Assembly (NCBI GenBank): GCA_021495925.1
Contig: JAKEKT010000101.1
Coordinates: forward strand, 1 to 64,000
Direction: 5' to 3'
Source of the DNA: Diplodia intermedia
Taxonomy: Eukaryota; Ascomycota; Dothideomycetes; Botryosphaeriales; Botryosphaeriaceae
DNA: 64,000 bases
Numbering within the stretch: position 1 is the stretch's first letter; each line of letters opens with the position of its first letter. A program made the position numbers and the translations under genes. The notes below the pieces were generated by a model, which was not told where the DNA came from, searched no databases, and worked only from the letters and a program-made list of their open reading frames with translations. Shown piece after piece: positions 30,539 through 41,345 of this stretch.

Positions 30539-33500
30539 ATTACCCCCGCGAACCAACCACCACGGCTGCTTCGTAGGGTGCCTGCGCATGGCCGACACAT
30601 CCGTGGCTTGTGACACTGGGCTCATAACCTCGAACGAAGCTCAATGCGAATGATGGAGTACGGTGAATGAAGACAAGCGTGGACGCTTCTCTCAGTTACA
30701 TGGTCCATTCCACATACTAGAGCTTCTCATTCTCGGCAACCTGGGGCGTTCATCTTGCGCAGGGCTTTCGGATTCAATTACACCGGCAGGAGTCTTCAGT
30801 GTGGAAGTCAGATCTCAGGTTGACGAGTAGCGGGTTTGATGGACACGGAATGAGATAGGATTATGCGCGTTCCCACTACCCCAGTACATCCGTCATCCCG
30901 AGCCATTTCACCCGTGCCTGGTCGCTTACTTGGTCTGGGAATTGGAGGCACCTTTCTTTTATCTCTGGCAAAAACGCTGGAAACCCCTTTCGACTGTTGG
31001 TGTGCTTTGCTGGTTTCCTTTCTGGTCTTGTCCTGTCATCTTGCGCATAGGAGGTGTAATAGTTTCTAAATAGGCGTCTCAAATCGATCCTTTGAACCCA
31101 GCGTGTGAAGACGCACTGGATCGACGCAACCCGCACGGAAAGCCTGGGCCCTGGGCCCTGGGCCTTGTTTGCCCGTGATGCATCCACTTGTCTGCAGGTC
31201 CCCCATGTTCTTTGATGCGAGTCAGGATACCAAGGCCGTATGGGCGCTGCTCCCCCTATTCTGAGAGGGGAAGGGACTCTACGGCGACGGGGCCGTCCAA
31301 GACAAAAGATAGCCAATCTTTCTCTCGGCGCCACCGGAGCATCTTTGTTTTATTGAATGTCTCGCGCTCGCGTTGCCGCCTTCACCGGGACGGTGTCCCC
31401 CAAGCGCCCGGTCTGTGTGCAGCGTTGGTTTTGTTCGGCGTCGTTTCGTTTTCATATTATTATGCACGGGAAGCTCATCAAACGGTTTGACAGCCTTCTT
31501 TGCTTGCCTTTCCTTCTGCGGCGAAGCGTCAATTGACGTCGGCCGCGCGAGGTTCACGGGGCGGAAGGGGAATCCGCGCTTGCCGTTATCCGATTTTCTC
31601 GAAACGAGACGGGCGCCTTCCTCGAGCGCCAACGAAAGTACCGGCGGCGCCGTTAGCCGCGTGAGATGATGGAAAGGAAAGAGGGCCCCACAAGCCGAAG
31701 AAGGACGCCTGACGCGCGTCTGCCTGCGCAGCCAGCAGCTGGAGCGGACGTCGACGATGGCACAAGCGAGCGAAGCAGCGCAGAGAGAGCCGGGTACCTT
31801 GCTCGGCTGAAAACGGGGCACGGTTCGAAAGTCAGCCTTGAGGGCAACCTCGCAGCCTGCTCCAGCATGACGATGGACCGTTGCGCATCGGTGAGGCTGG
31901 CTAGCTGCCACTACCGTCTTACCATCCTTTCGGTCCGTCCGTCCCTCGGGACTCAGCGTGCGCCGTCCCGCTGCTCAACCTTGGGCGGAGGACTGCGTGT
32001 CTCTTTTTTTTTTCTGGTGCAGGCTGTTGTCTTTTTTGTTTTAATTGCTCTCTGCCTTGGCTTGAAGAGGGAAACAGACTATTTTTAAATTCGGTGATCA
32101 TGCAAGCAGCGAGTACGAGCAGCCACAGCAGGTACGTGCGGTCGTCCGCCGACTCCAGCGTCGGCCATCACGGGACTGCACGTTTAACGAACGGGGGAGA
32201 GTGGAGAAGAGTCAAAAGCTTGGCTCCTGGCAGCGGGACCCACGCGCATCCCCCTTCCCGGGCACATCCAACGGCAGCAGACACCCCTGTCGCCCTTCAC
32301 CTGGCACCTACTACGTCCTTGACAGCGTCATCCGTGGCGCCGGTGCTCATTCCTGCCTTTTGCCTACCGCTATATTCTGTGAGCAACGACCCAATCAGGC
32401 CGCTCCGATGGCTGGCCTCCATTCTTCAAGTAACCACAGCCGGGCTCCGCCTCCGCTCCGTCTCGCCTCGCCTCGGCTGTCCCTCTCAGCCCGGTTAACC
32501 ACTCGCTTCTCAACCCCTGTCTTCGCCCGTGATCGCTGCGAAGAGAGCATGTTTGTCCTTGGCACCCTTGCTACCATCTGATATCCGGCCTGACATAATG
32601 TCGGCGCGCCGTCACACGTACCGGGCGCTACTCACACGTGCGAATCAGAGACGCTGGGTGGCACCTCCCTTGCACTTACCGGCCGGCCCTTACATTCATA
32701 CATACAATGTCCACAGAAACAGGTAACAGAGAGCCGGTGTCCGCAACGGAACGGATTCCGCCAGCCGCCGACAAGAGTGCATCTCCCGTCGATCAGCCAT
32801 GCAAGACGTGGACAAGGCGGAAATGTGGAACCACAATGCCCCAACAAGACCCATCCTCCACGTCTCTCGCTCTGCGCTCGGATCCGCGGACTTAAGACGC
32901 GGAAAATCGAAAAAAACAAAGAGGAAGAGAGAAACCTGTCTGGTTACCCGCGCCCGCAGCTCCCGGGTCCATGGTAGATCGACGCCCGGGGCAGGGATGG
33001 GCGGAGCTGCGGGAAAAGCGTGAGGCGAAATCTCGACTGCCATTCAGCCGGCCGTTGATACATGGCGATTTCACGGACGTACCGCCTACGTCCGTTTCTC
33101 TTTTCTTTTCCCTCTCCCTCACTTCCCTTTCGACTCCGATCCCAGCGGTTCGGAACAAAAGCCCGCCTGACTGCTGCTGATGGGGAACAGCAAGGCATGC
33201 CAATTGGCCGCACCAACTCCCCCAACCACTAAACCTGGTCCATTCAGAAGCCGCAGCCTGCCGGTCAACGCCAATCAGGCAAGGGGAATAGATCGGCCAT
33301 GCAGAAGGTGCAGCTGTGAGCGGACTGGACCAAATCGCCACCACGAAGTACGTACACGATGGCAGATGCGCAATCGCCCGAGCTCTGAGACATTTGCGAT
33401 TTTCCCCGGAGAGCTCGGGACGATGGCGATATGTGCCACTGCATTAGCTGCTAGTGTCATTATGTATTCACTACTGTTGCGCCATTTGTTCCTGATCTCT

Positions 33501-34661
33501 CTACTTCGCTGGCCTCCCTCTTCCCCGCCCGGAGTGTAGGGACGACGGACAAACTTCCCGCCGTGCTTATCGTGTGGAGGGGCGGTTCTGCTTTGCTGGG
33601 TGGTTTGTGACCAACTCATCACACATCCCACCGCCTATTCTTTCGCCGTGCGGAACAAAAACCCCTCAGCGGTCGATAAGGAGATGAGACAAGTCAATTC
33701 AAACGAATACATGCGACTTTGACTCATTGCCTGTACTTCAGTCTTTGCGGGTGTATTGAGCAGCGAAGAAGCAACGTGATTGGATAAATATACGTGGCTG
33801 CAGGCCAATCAGACGACGCCAACGCCAACCACGAATGCTGTGCTATGCAAAGATGCACGAGGCCTTCTGATTGAAGGGCGAGCTACATAACCTGTACGTA
33901 CAGGCAGTAAGCACCTCGCCCCTTCCCGACCACTTCCCTCCCACGACAAGAATCGCGCCCCACAAATCATTCACGCTCGCACACAGACCAATGCGGCGGG
34001 TTGTGTAAGTAGTGTTGCTCTCCTTCTGCGCGGGCGTGACCACCACAACGGCCTTGCAGGCAAAGAAGAAGAAAAAAAAAATGGCCCTACAGCGTTCCAG
34101 AACGCGGTCTGCGCTCGGAGCAAACGACGGCCAGAAAAGAAAAAAAAAAAAGCCAAGCTGCCCGGCGCGCACACACCTGCAATTTAATATAGAGAAGACG
34201 CGCCCGGGCGGGGGCGAGCGACCTTGGAACAAACCTTGCGGCGGGGATGATGAAGAGTACCTAGTGAGAGCCAAGGAAAAAAAAGCGAGTATACATGAAA
34301 CGCGCCGCCATCATCCGTTTCTCATAAAACAACGACGACGACGGCGAGGTTTATTTCAAGGAATTGTTTTTATTGGTGAGGCCCGAGGTCGAAACAAGAG
34401 GAATCTTACTGTCACACGACATCCTATTACAACGTGTGCTGATGCCCATCTAAGCTTGCAGCTACAGTAGGCCTCGTGGATGTCGTGCATGGGAAGTCGC
34501 TTTTCAAACGGATGAAAATGAAAATAAGATAGAAGCAGCATGCCCTCTCAAACGGCCGCTAAACGCCGACTCCAACGGTTTCTATACAGTCTATGGTATC
34601 TGGGCCCAAGCTACGCTATCGCATGGAAAAAGGGAAGAAAATACACACACATATTACCTCT
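30539..34661. other. 4.1 kb gene-poor interval between convergent RHO1 and transporter
   Basis: No gene recognised on either strand. Open frames reach 210 codons (31279-31911, -) but are Arg/Pro/Ala-rich without domains. Small-scale features include a triple ctgggcc repeat near 31145-31166, CCAAT-type ggccaatcag near 33803 and gccaatcagg near 33270, and several A-runs at 34060-34155. A non-coding transcript or a decayed gene is possible but I cannot support either. Confidence 0.5.
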
Positions 34662-36965
34662 CTAATCCTCCCCAATCCCCCCACCACCGGCGTCCATCCT
34701 CATCCTCATCCTCCTCCTCTCGCCCCACCGCCTCAAGCTCTCGTCCACGCCCCACCCGTCCGCCAGCAGCCCTCCCACGTCCTCGAGCCCGAGGCCGGCC
34801 GTCTCCGGGTAGATGCGGTACACGGTCCACCAGCAGGCGGCGCAGACGAGCGCGTAAAAGGCAAAGGTGCCCTGCGGGGTGAGCGTCTCCATCATGGGCA
34901 GGAAGGTGAGGCCGATGAGGAAGTTGCTGCCCCAGTTGGTGGCCGTGGCCGTGGCGGAGCCGAGGGAGCGGACGGAGAGGGGGAAGAGTCTGGTTTGCGT
35001 CATCGTTGTCAGCGAGAGAGAGAGAGGTCTTGTTGCTTTTGTCTGTGTGTGTGTGTGTGTGTGTGCAAATCGGATGAGATGAAAGGAGGGGGGGAAAAAC
35101 GTACTCAGACTGCTGCCACGGCACGTTGCCCATGCCCACGGCGTAGCTGGCCACATAGATGACCATCGCCAACAAGATCGCCACAGCCCACGGACTGCCA
35201 CCGGGAGCACCAGCACCAGCACCGGCACCACCATCCCCGTCCACAACCCTCCTCACGACCCTCGCCACCACCGCCCCCGCCCCCGCCGCGCTCTCCTCCC
35301 CCCTGCCGCCATCGCCGCCCAGGTCCAAGAACCCGAACGCGACGCTGCACAGCCCCAGCCCCAGCACCATGACGGGCACCGACAGCAGCAGGATGCGGCG
35401 GCGGCCGACGCGGTCGATGGCGTGGAACGCGACGAGCGTGAAGGCGAAGTTGGTCAGCGCGACCGCCAGGCTGGTCAGGGTCGGGCTGCGGAAGCCGACG
35501 AGGGCGAAGATGGTGGCGGAGAAGTACATGAGCGAGTTGAAGCCGCACAGCTGCTGGTACGCCTGCAGCATGCACGCGATGGCCAGCGCCCGCCGGTGCG
35601 CGCCGACGGCGACGAGCTCGCCGAAGCCGTCGTGGACGGTGGCGACGAGGCTGCTGCCGGGTTTGTGGTGGTGGTCGTCGTTTGAAGAGTTGTTGTTGAT
35701 GCGGCGACGCGAGTTGGCCGCCTCCTCTTCCTCCAGCACCTCCCGCTCGACGCGGCGCAGCAGCGCCTCGACCAGCTTGTCCTTGCGGACGTCGCCGTCG
35801 GCGCCGTACACCTTGCGCAGCACGCGGCGGGCGCGGTCCTTGCGGTTGGCCTTGACCAGCCAGCGGGGCGTCTCGGGCATGAAGCCGAGCGTGAGGCCCT
35901 GCAGGACGGCGGGCAGGGCGCCCAGGCCGACCATCCACTTCCAGCCGTGCGGCGTGGCCGAGAAGAGCCAGCCGACGATGTAGGCGACGACCTGGCCGCC
36001 CGTGATGAACAGGCTGGAGACGGTGACGAGCCGCCCGCGGAAGGGGGAGGGGGACAGCTCGGATATGTATCTGTGTGTCGGTTGTCACGTTAGTACATAC
36101 ATGATCTTCTTTCACTCAGAAATGCCTTGCTCTTCTCTGCTATTTGCGTCCTACCCGCCGCTTCCGCATTGAAGGGGAGATGCAGCAGCATACGGCGGGC
36201 GAATGGCCTCCCTATCCTAAACAGCAACGACAGGTAAAAAGAAGATGGGGAATGGACGTACAAAGGCACGACGAAGCTCGCGCTGCCCACGGCCAAGCCG
36301 ACGATGCTCCTCCCCAGAATCATGCCCCACACGCTGCTCGCCCACGCCTGGCCGAGCGAGCCGAGCAGGAACAGCACGTCGGCGACGAGGATGACGCGCT
36401 TGCGGCCCCACGCGTCGGCCAGCACGCCCGTGACGGGGCTGGCCAGCAGCGCGAACAGGCTCGTCGCCGACGTCACGAGCGACTTGTCGAGCGTCATCAG
36501 CGCGCGGCCGGACAGGTCGGTGCCGATGCTGACGAGGGTGCTGGAGATGACGCCGGTGCTGGAAGCGGGAAAAAAGATGGAGAGTGATTCATAAGCCCCA
36601 ACATGTTCACATGCAATGCACAACGCGTACACGTCCTCGCATGCGCCGCTATGCTGTATACACACGTACGCCTGCGGGATGGAATTGGTTCCCACTCACT
36701 CGTAGCCAAACAGCAGCCCGCTCACGCCCGCCGAGAACGTCAGCGCCCAGATGAACAGCCCCGGCGAGGCAATCTTGCTCTCGTCCACATCTTCGCCGTG
36801 GTGGTGGTCGTCGCCGCCATCATCGCCGACACCAAAGTCCGTCGCGCCCTCGTCGTATTCGTACGCGGTCGGCGATGGAAGCCGGTCTCGCGAGCTGCGG
36901 CCGCCGATCAGCGGCTCGTGGGCGGTGGAGTCGTCGCCGCCGCCGCGAGCACTGTGGTCCCGCAT
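34662..36965 (-). CDS. MFS sugar transporter, myo-inositol (ITR) type
   Basis: Four exons, 36700-36965, 36262-36558, 35105-36070 and 34662-34989, give 618 residues. The N-terminal cytosolic region has a His-rich stretch (DDHHHGEDVD). The first membrane segment ends in GYDTGVISS, the sugar-porter signature, split by intron 1. The segment GTDLSGRALMTLDKSLVTSA, then GRKRVILVADVLFLLGS and GRSIVGLAVGSASFVVPLYI, closely follows proton/myo-inositol symporters such as yeast Itr1/2. Later marks are PETPRWLVKANRK, QQLCGFNSLMYFSATIF and PETAGLGLEDVGG. Twelve membrane segments are expected. A Gly/Ala-rich loop with an Arg-rich core lies before segment 10 and is longer than usual. Intron 3 carries a (GT)n microsatellite. 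Substrate is inferred from similarity and could be another polyol or sugar. Confidence 0.9.
35044..35065. repeat. (GT)n microsatellite in transporter intron 3
   Basis: About eleven GT dinucleotides in a row, read on the plus strand, inside the intron at 34990-35104. On the coding strand it is (CA)n and lies between donor and branch region, so length polymorphism could be tolerated. Confidence 0.85.
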
Positions 36966-38108
36966 TCTCGAACGTCGCCCCCGTCGCGGAGGGTGGCGCG
37001 TGTGCGTATGGGGTGGCGGCGGTCGTGCGGGAGTGCCGTATTCGCGGGGCAGTATAGGAGGTGTTGGAGGCCTGAGCGGCCGGCGCGGGTGGACTTTGTA
37101 GATTCGGAGGGGTGGAGGGCGAGGGCGGAAGTGATCGGAGGTGTGCGGGAATGCTGCTGCGGAGGACAGTACGGCGGTGGGTGGAACCGGTCAGCGACAA
37201 CGAGCTGCGATCAAGGGAGAGTGTAGTGAGAGACAACGAGTCGCGGGTGGAGAACAAAAAAGGAGAGCGTCGGGCGATGCGCTGGCGGGGCGCTGTGTTG
37301 TCACGCCCTGGGCTTCCATCATCGTGAACTCTTTCCCCACGGTTCCCAGCGCGAGTACATGACCCCCGGTGTCTCAGGCGGACTTTCCTTTGTCGGCGAT
37401 GCGCGTCGTTGTCACTTGGCGGCCCCGGCTGCCCAGGTCGGGTCAAGCTCTGCCGAGATCGCCAGGGACCGGCACGTCCCACATGACCCCAGATGCCCAC
37501 ATCCACCCACCATCTCTCCTTCGACCTCCTTCCAGAATGTCCGCGTGGCTCTGTTTGGCGCCCGCTAGCTAGCTGGTGCAGAGGCGTGCATGCGCGCGTG
37601 CGGACGATAGCGCGTAGTGCTTCTCTCCATGGACCCTGAGAGAGCCTCGCGACCTATGGTTGCTTTTTTTCCACTAACTAATTTTTAGCTGAACGCCGCT
37701 TAAATGGCCGACGACGCCTTGTCTCCGTGGATCCAGCCATTTCACGGGTAACGGCCTTCACTCACACCTTAAGTCGACTTGACCTGAAGGCCTAAGGGCG
37801 GCGGTGAAACAGGAAGGATGACCTGACAAGTTCAGCCCAGCTTGTACCTGACTGCAGCACCTTCATGAGAACGAGTACACGTGCATCTTTCCTCTATTAC
37901 AGATATATACCAACATGCTACCATGTTGTTACTCCTCTAAATGCCGGTTGGGGGATATATGAACAATAAGTAAGGCCATTCAAACATCACACGTAAAAAC
38001 GCCACATCTCCACCATCGAAAATTAACATCAAGCCTCCCTCAGACCGTGATCCCATCTTTACCCCTCTATTACCCGGTCCTCGCTCATCCAGACAAAACA
38101 CCCCTCAC
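36966..38108. other. Intergenic, transporter promoter side
   Basis: Upstream DNA of the transporter and the 3' flank of the next minus-strand gene. Open frames are short and domain-free (the longest, 228 codons, overlaps the transporter leader). No gene recognised. Confidence 0.5.
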
Positions 38109-39053
38109 TCACAACGCCAGCGCCGCAACAACACCGCCGACAACGCCCACAGCACCCGCCGCCCGCAGCCTACCCGCCGCAGCATTGTCCGTCTGCTGCG
38201 CGGGCGCCGCGCCGCTGCTGGTCGCGCCAGCGCTGCCGCTCGGGCCGCCGATCGTGGTCGTGGCGCCGCCGGCCACGCTGCCGGTGACGGTGAACTTGCT
38301 GATGTGCGACGACGACGACGTCGACGTCGCCTTGGCGCCGGTGCCGGTGGCGGACGCGCCGGCGCTCAGCTTGTCGGCGCCGGCGGTGACGGGCATGGCG
38401 ATGGTGGTGACCTCGGACGCCTGCAGCGCCGACGTGGAGGCGGGCAGCGTGCTGGAGGCGTAGTTGCTGATGCAAGAGCTGGTGGCTTCGTCGTCGTCGT
38501 AGGGCTGGGAGGGGCGCGGGCGTGTTAGGAGAGGAAGGTTTTTTTTGAATGGGTGGAAAGAAGGGGAACTTACCAGGTCGGCAGTGTAGGAGCAGTAGTC
38601 GGACCACGCCTCGGCGCCGGCCGACTGGATGGTGCAGAAGGCGGCCTCCTCGCCCGACGTGCAGCCCATGCTCACCGTGTAGTCGTACTCGCCGCCGTAG
38701 TAGTTGTCGTAGCCGAAGACGGTCGTGTACGCGAACGAGTCGGGCCCCACGGTGGCCGTCAGCGCGCCGCCGGCGAAGACACAGTCGTTGTAGTAGTCGT
38801 AGCTGCTGTAGTAGCTGTCGCTGTCGAAGTCGTCGCTCGTGCTGTACGGCCAGTCGGCCGAGGTGGTGGTGGTGCCGAGGCAGGAGAAGGCGACGACGGT
38901 GTGGTCGGCGTCCTGGACCTCAATGACGGACAGGGCGATGTCGCTGTATTCATCGTACGAAGGCTCCTCGGCGGGGTAGAAGAAGGAAATGGACGTGGTT
39001 TGCGCGCTGGCGGTTGTGGCGGCGGCCACGAGTGCAACGACGGCGGAACGCAT
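38109..39053 (-). CDS. Secreted, probably GPI-anchored Tyr/Asp-rich surface protein
   Basis: Two exons, 38574-39053 and 38109-38504, give 291 residues. A signal peptide is evident at about 1-17 (MRSAVVALVAAATTASA, cleaved before QTTS). The mature N-terminal domain is rich in Tyr, Asp and Ser, with a YYSSYDYYND repeat-like stretch and six to seven Cys, suggesting disulfides. The C-terminal third is Ser/Thr/Ala/Gly-rich, then a hydrophobic end (AAGAVGVVGGVVAALAL) typical of GPI attachment. Such proteins are cell-wall or plasma-membrane mannoproteins; I know no specific function. The 69-nt intron (GTAAGT, CTAACACG branch, CCCAG) is a multiple of three without an in-frame stop, so its retention would add 23 residues and keep the frame. 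Confidence 0.8.
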   Translation of the reverse strand: MRSAVVALVAAATTASAQTTSISFFYPAEEPSYDEYSDIALSVIEVQDADHTVVAFSCLGTTTTSADWPYSTSDDFDSDSYYSSYDYYNDCVFAGGALTATVGPDSFAYTTVFGYDNYYGGEYDYTVSMGCTSGEEAAFCTIQSAGAEAWSDYCSYTADLVSSPSFHPFKKNLPLLTRPRPSQPYDDDEATSSCISNYASSTLPASTSALQASEVTTIAMPVTAGADKLSAGASATGTGAKATSTSSSSHISKFTVTGSVAGGATTTIGGPSGSAGATSSGAAPAQQTDNAAAGRLRAAGAVGVVGGVVAALAL

Positions 39054-41345
39054 GGTTATCGGGAAGAAGTAGAGAGAACGGAGACTAGATAGATCTTGGA
39101 CAAGACGTGATCTAGATAGATAAGTCAAGTGAAGGTTGGTCTTGGTTAAGAGACGGGAGGCTGAACGGTGGAGAAGTTAAAAACACGCCGCAACGCCATC
39201 GTCTCTCCAGCTCATCTTATAGTCGGACAATAGGCGCTGTGGATGCACCACTCAGTCCCATTCTCACGATCCTAGCCGGGCTATGGCACCGAGCGGCTGG
39301 TGCCGACGGGCGAAAGCGAGGATGGTTGCCTGGCGCTAGGCCGCAGGTGGTGCTTCTGCCGTCAAAGCGCCTGCCCGACGTCTCTGCGTTCCCTATTCCG
39401 GCAAGTTCAATGAGCTTGGCATTGCTGCTTGTGCCAACGGGCCAGGCACCATTCCCCGCCGTCCACCACAGCCGATGATGGCCAGACTGCACGAGAAGCA
39501 ACGCGATGGAGTTCTCGGCCGTTGGATCGTCATTCTCGACCGAGATGCACAGAGAGTGTGCGAGCTAGCTTCGTCTCTTCCAGGTCACGCGCTCAAACCA
39601 TTTCGGCAGCGACATTGTTGCAAACCTGCAGCAACCCGTCTGCCACAGTGACATTGCATCCTTTGCCAAGCATCGCGTGGTCCGACACGCCCCCAACAAA
39701 GTCCCAAGGTAAAAACAGGCGGCGGCTAGCGCAGGGGCTCATTTTAAAAATGTGGTTAGCACCGGCGGAAAAGCTTGGCGTTTGAAGGATTCACTCCTAA
39801 TTTTAGAGCCCTTTTGGCCGCTGGCGGTGCCGAAAAGCCGGGGTGCGTGCATCCTGCGGGATCATGAATGGTGACTGAAAAGTTTACCGGCACCAGTGAC
39901 CAGATCGCAGGCAGTCGTGAACAGGAGTTGGGGAACTGCTGTGCAGGGTGGGATCAAGCATGGATGAGTGGATCTTCGACCGGGTTCTGTTCTGCCCCAT
40001 CGAAGACGCGAGCAACCGAGATGCCGCTTCCCGTTTCGGGTGTCCATCTCTCTTGCCACGGCTTCTGTCGGTATCTTCCAGCCGTGCTCCGCGAAGGATG
40101 CATATGGCGCGGCTACACGGACCGCCACTCCATCATGCCTTATGACCGGCCCTATCCTTCAATAAAGTCCGGGCCAGTCCTGTTTGTGTGAGCCATCTGT
40201 TCTCGTAATGCTGACTTCCAGGGGCAGTCAGTCGCAGACAGAGCATCATGGTGTATCAAACGGACCCCTTCCGGATACGAGCTGCATCGTCAGGTCACAG
40301 TTTTACCGGCACATGAAGCCATTTGCTTTCGCATGGTTGCGGAGTATCACCAGGCCATAGGTAGCTCTGAGGGGACGGAAGATGTAGCTGCAACTGTGCA
40401 TATGGCAATTAGGGAATTATACATGAAATCTAACCTATCTGGGCTCCAATACATTTGGGCACATCATTATTTCTGCCATCAAAAGACGCCAATTGCATCA
40501 CCTGGTCAGGCTGACATCCTCTTGTTCCCACCCCCATCTTTAAGACATCCAACATAATCGCGCGGCACATTTTCCCCATAGCTCTTGTAGATAAGACACC
40601 TCGGTGTGTATTTATACCCAATCTTGATTGCTCAATCTGAACGAGAAACATTGCAACGTTTCAGCATGAAGCCCGTAGGATCATGGCGTGATAGCAAACA
40701 AAACCATAATGAAAGCAGAAAAGAAACTCCCCGTCGCTAGACGACCCCCTTGAAATGCCGAACACGACCGAATTTAATGATTACTCGCTCAAAGACGCGT
40801 CAGTGGAAGGAGGGGCATTGAAAAAAAAACAAGAACTAAACATAATTATAACGGAAAGGCTGAAAAACAAAGCGATAATAAAGAACAAGGATCCGAGATC
40901 ACCATCCAGCCAATCCTGTGATGCTATTCCAAAATGATCTCGTCTTTCGAACGCTCGATGCCGACTTTTGGGTCGGCAGTGAGCGCGTGGGCGAAATGTT
41001 TGTCGTTCGTTCAGCCGGCTCCCTGAGCGCACGCGGGCTGATAGTATGTCCTGATCGGCCATATGGACTATTTTTCATCTGTGTGACAAGCATATTTTCC
41101 GAGCTTTGAGAATGATGACCAACGAATCCTCTCACAGTAGCCGCTTCGTAGCGCTGTGGATGTTGAGTGTTGGACATCTCGCGCGTTCTCATACACGAAG
41201 CAGTGGTGGGCTCGGCCTTGGTGCGTTGAAGCTGCGAAGATTTGAGGACACCCTTCAAATGCGGCGCCTCTGCATCTGAGGGTAACGAGAGCTTTGTACC
41301 CTGCCCTACTCTTCATTAGCAGACGGAGCGAAAGGAACAGGGACT
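39054..41345. other. 2.3 kb gene-poor interval
   Basis: Holds the leader of the secreted-protein gene and the 3' flank of BUD6. Open frames are all below 125 codons with no domain or splice context. No RNA gene seen. Confidence 0.5.

Noticed and set aside
31279..31911. 210-codon minus-strand frame in the gap after RHO1
   Set aside because: No domain, no start context, composition like other chance frames in this interval.
35105..36115. 336-codon minus-strand frame over the transporter
   Set aside because: Same strand as the transporter but a different frame, His/Arg/Pro-rich with no membrane segments. The transporter frame has clear family motifs.
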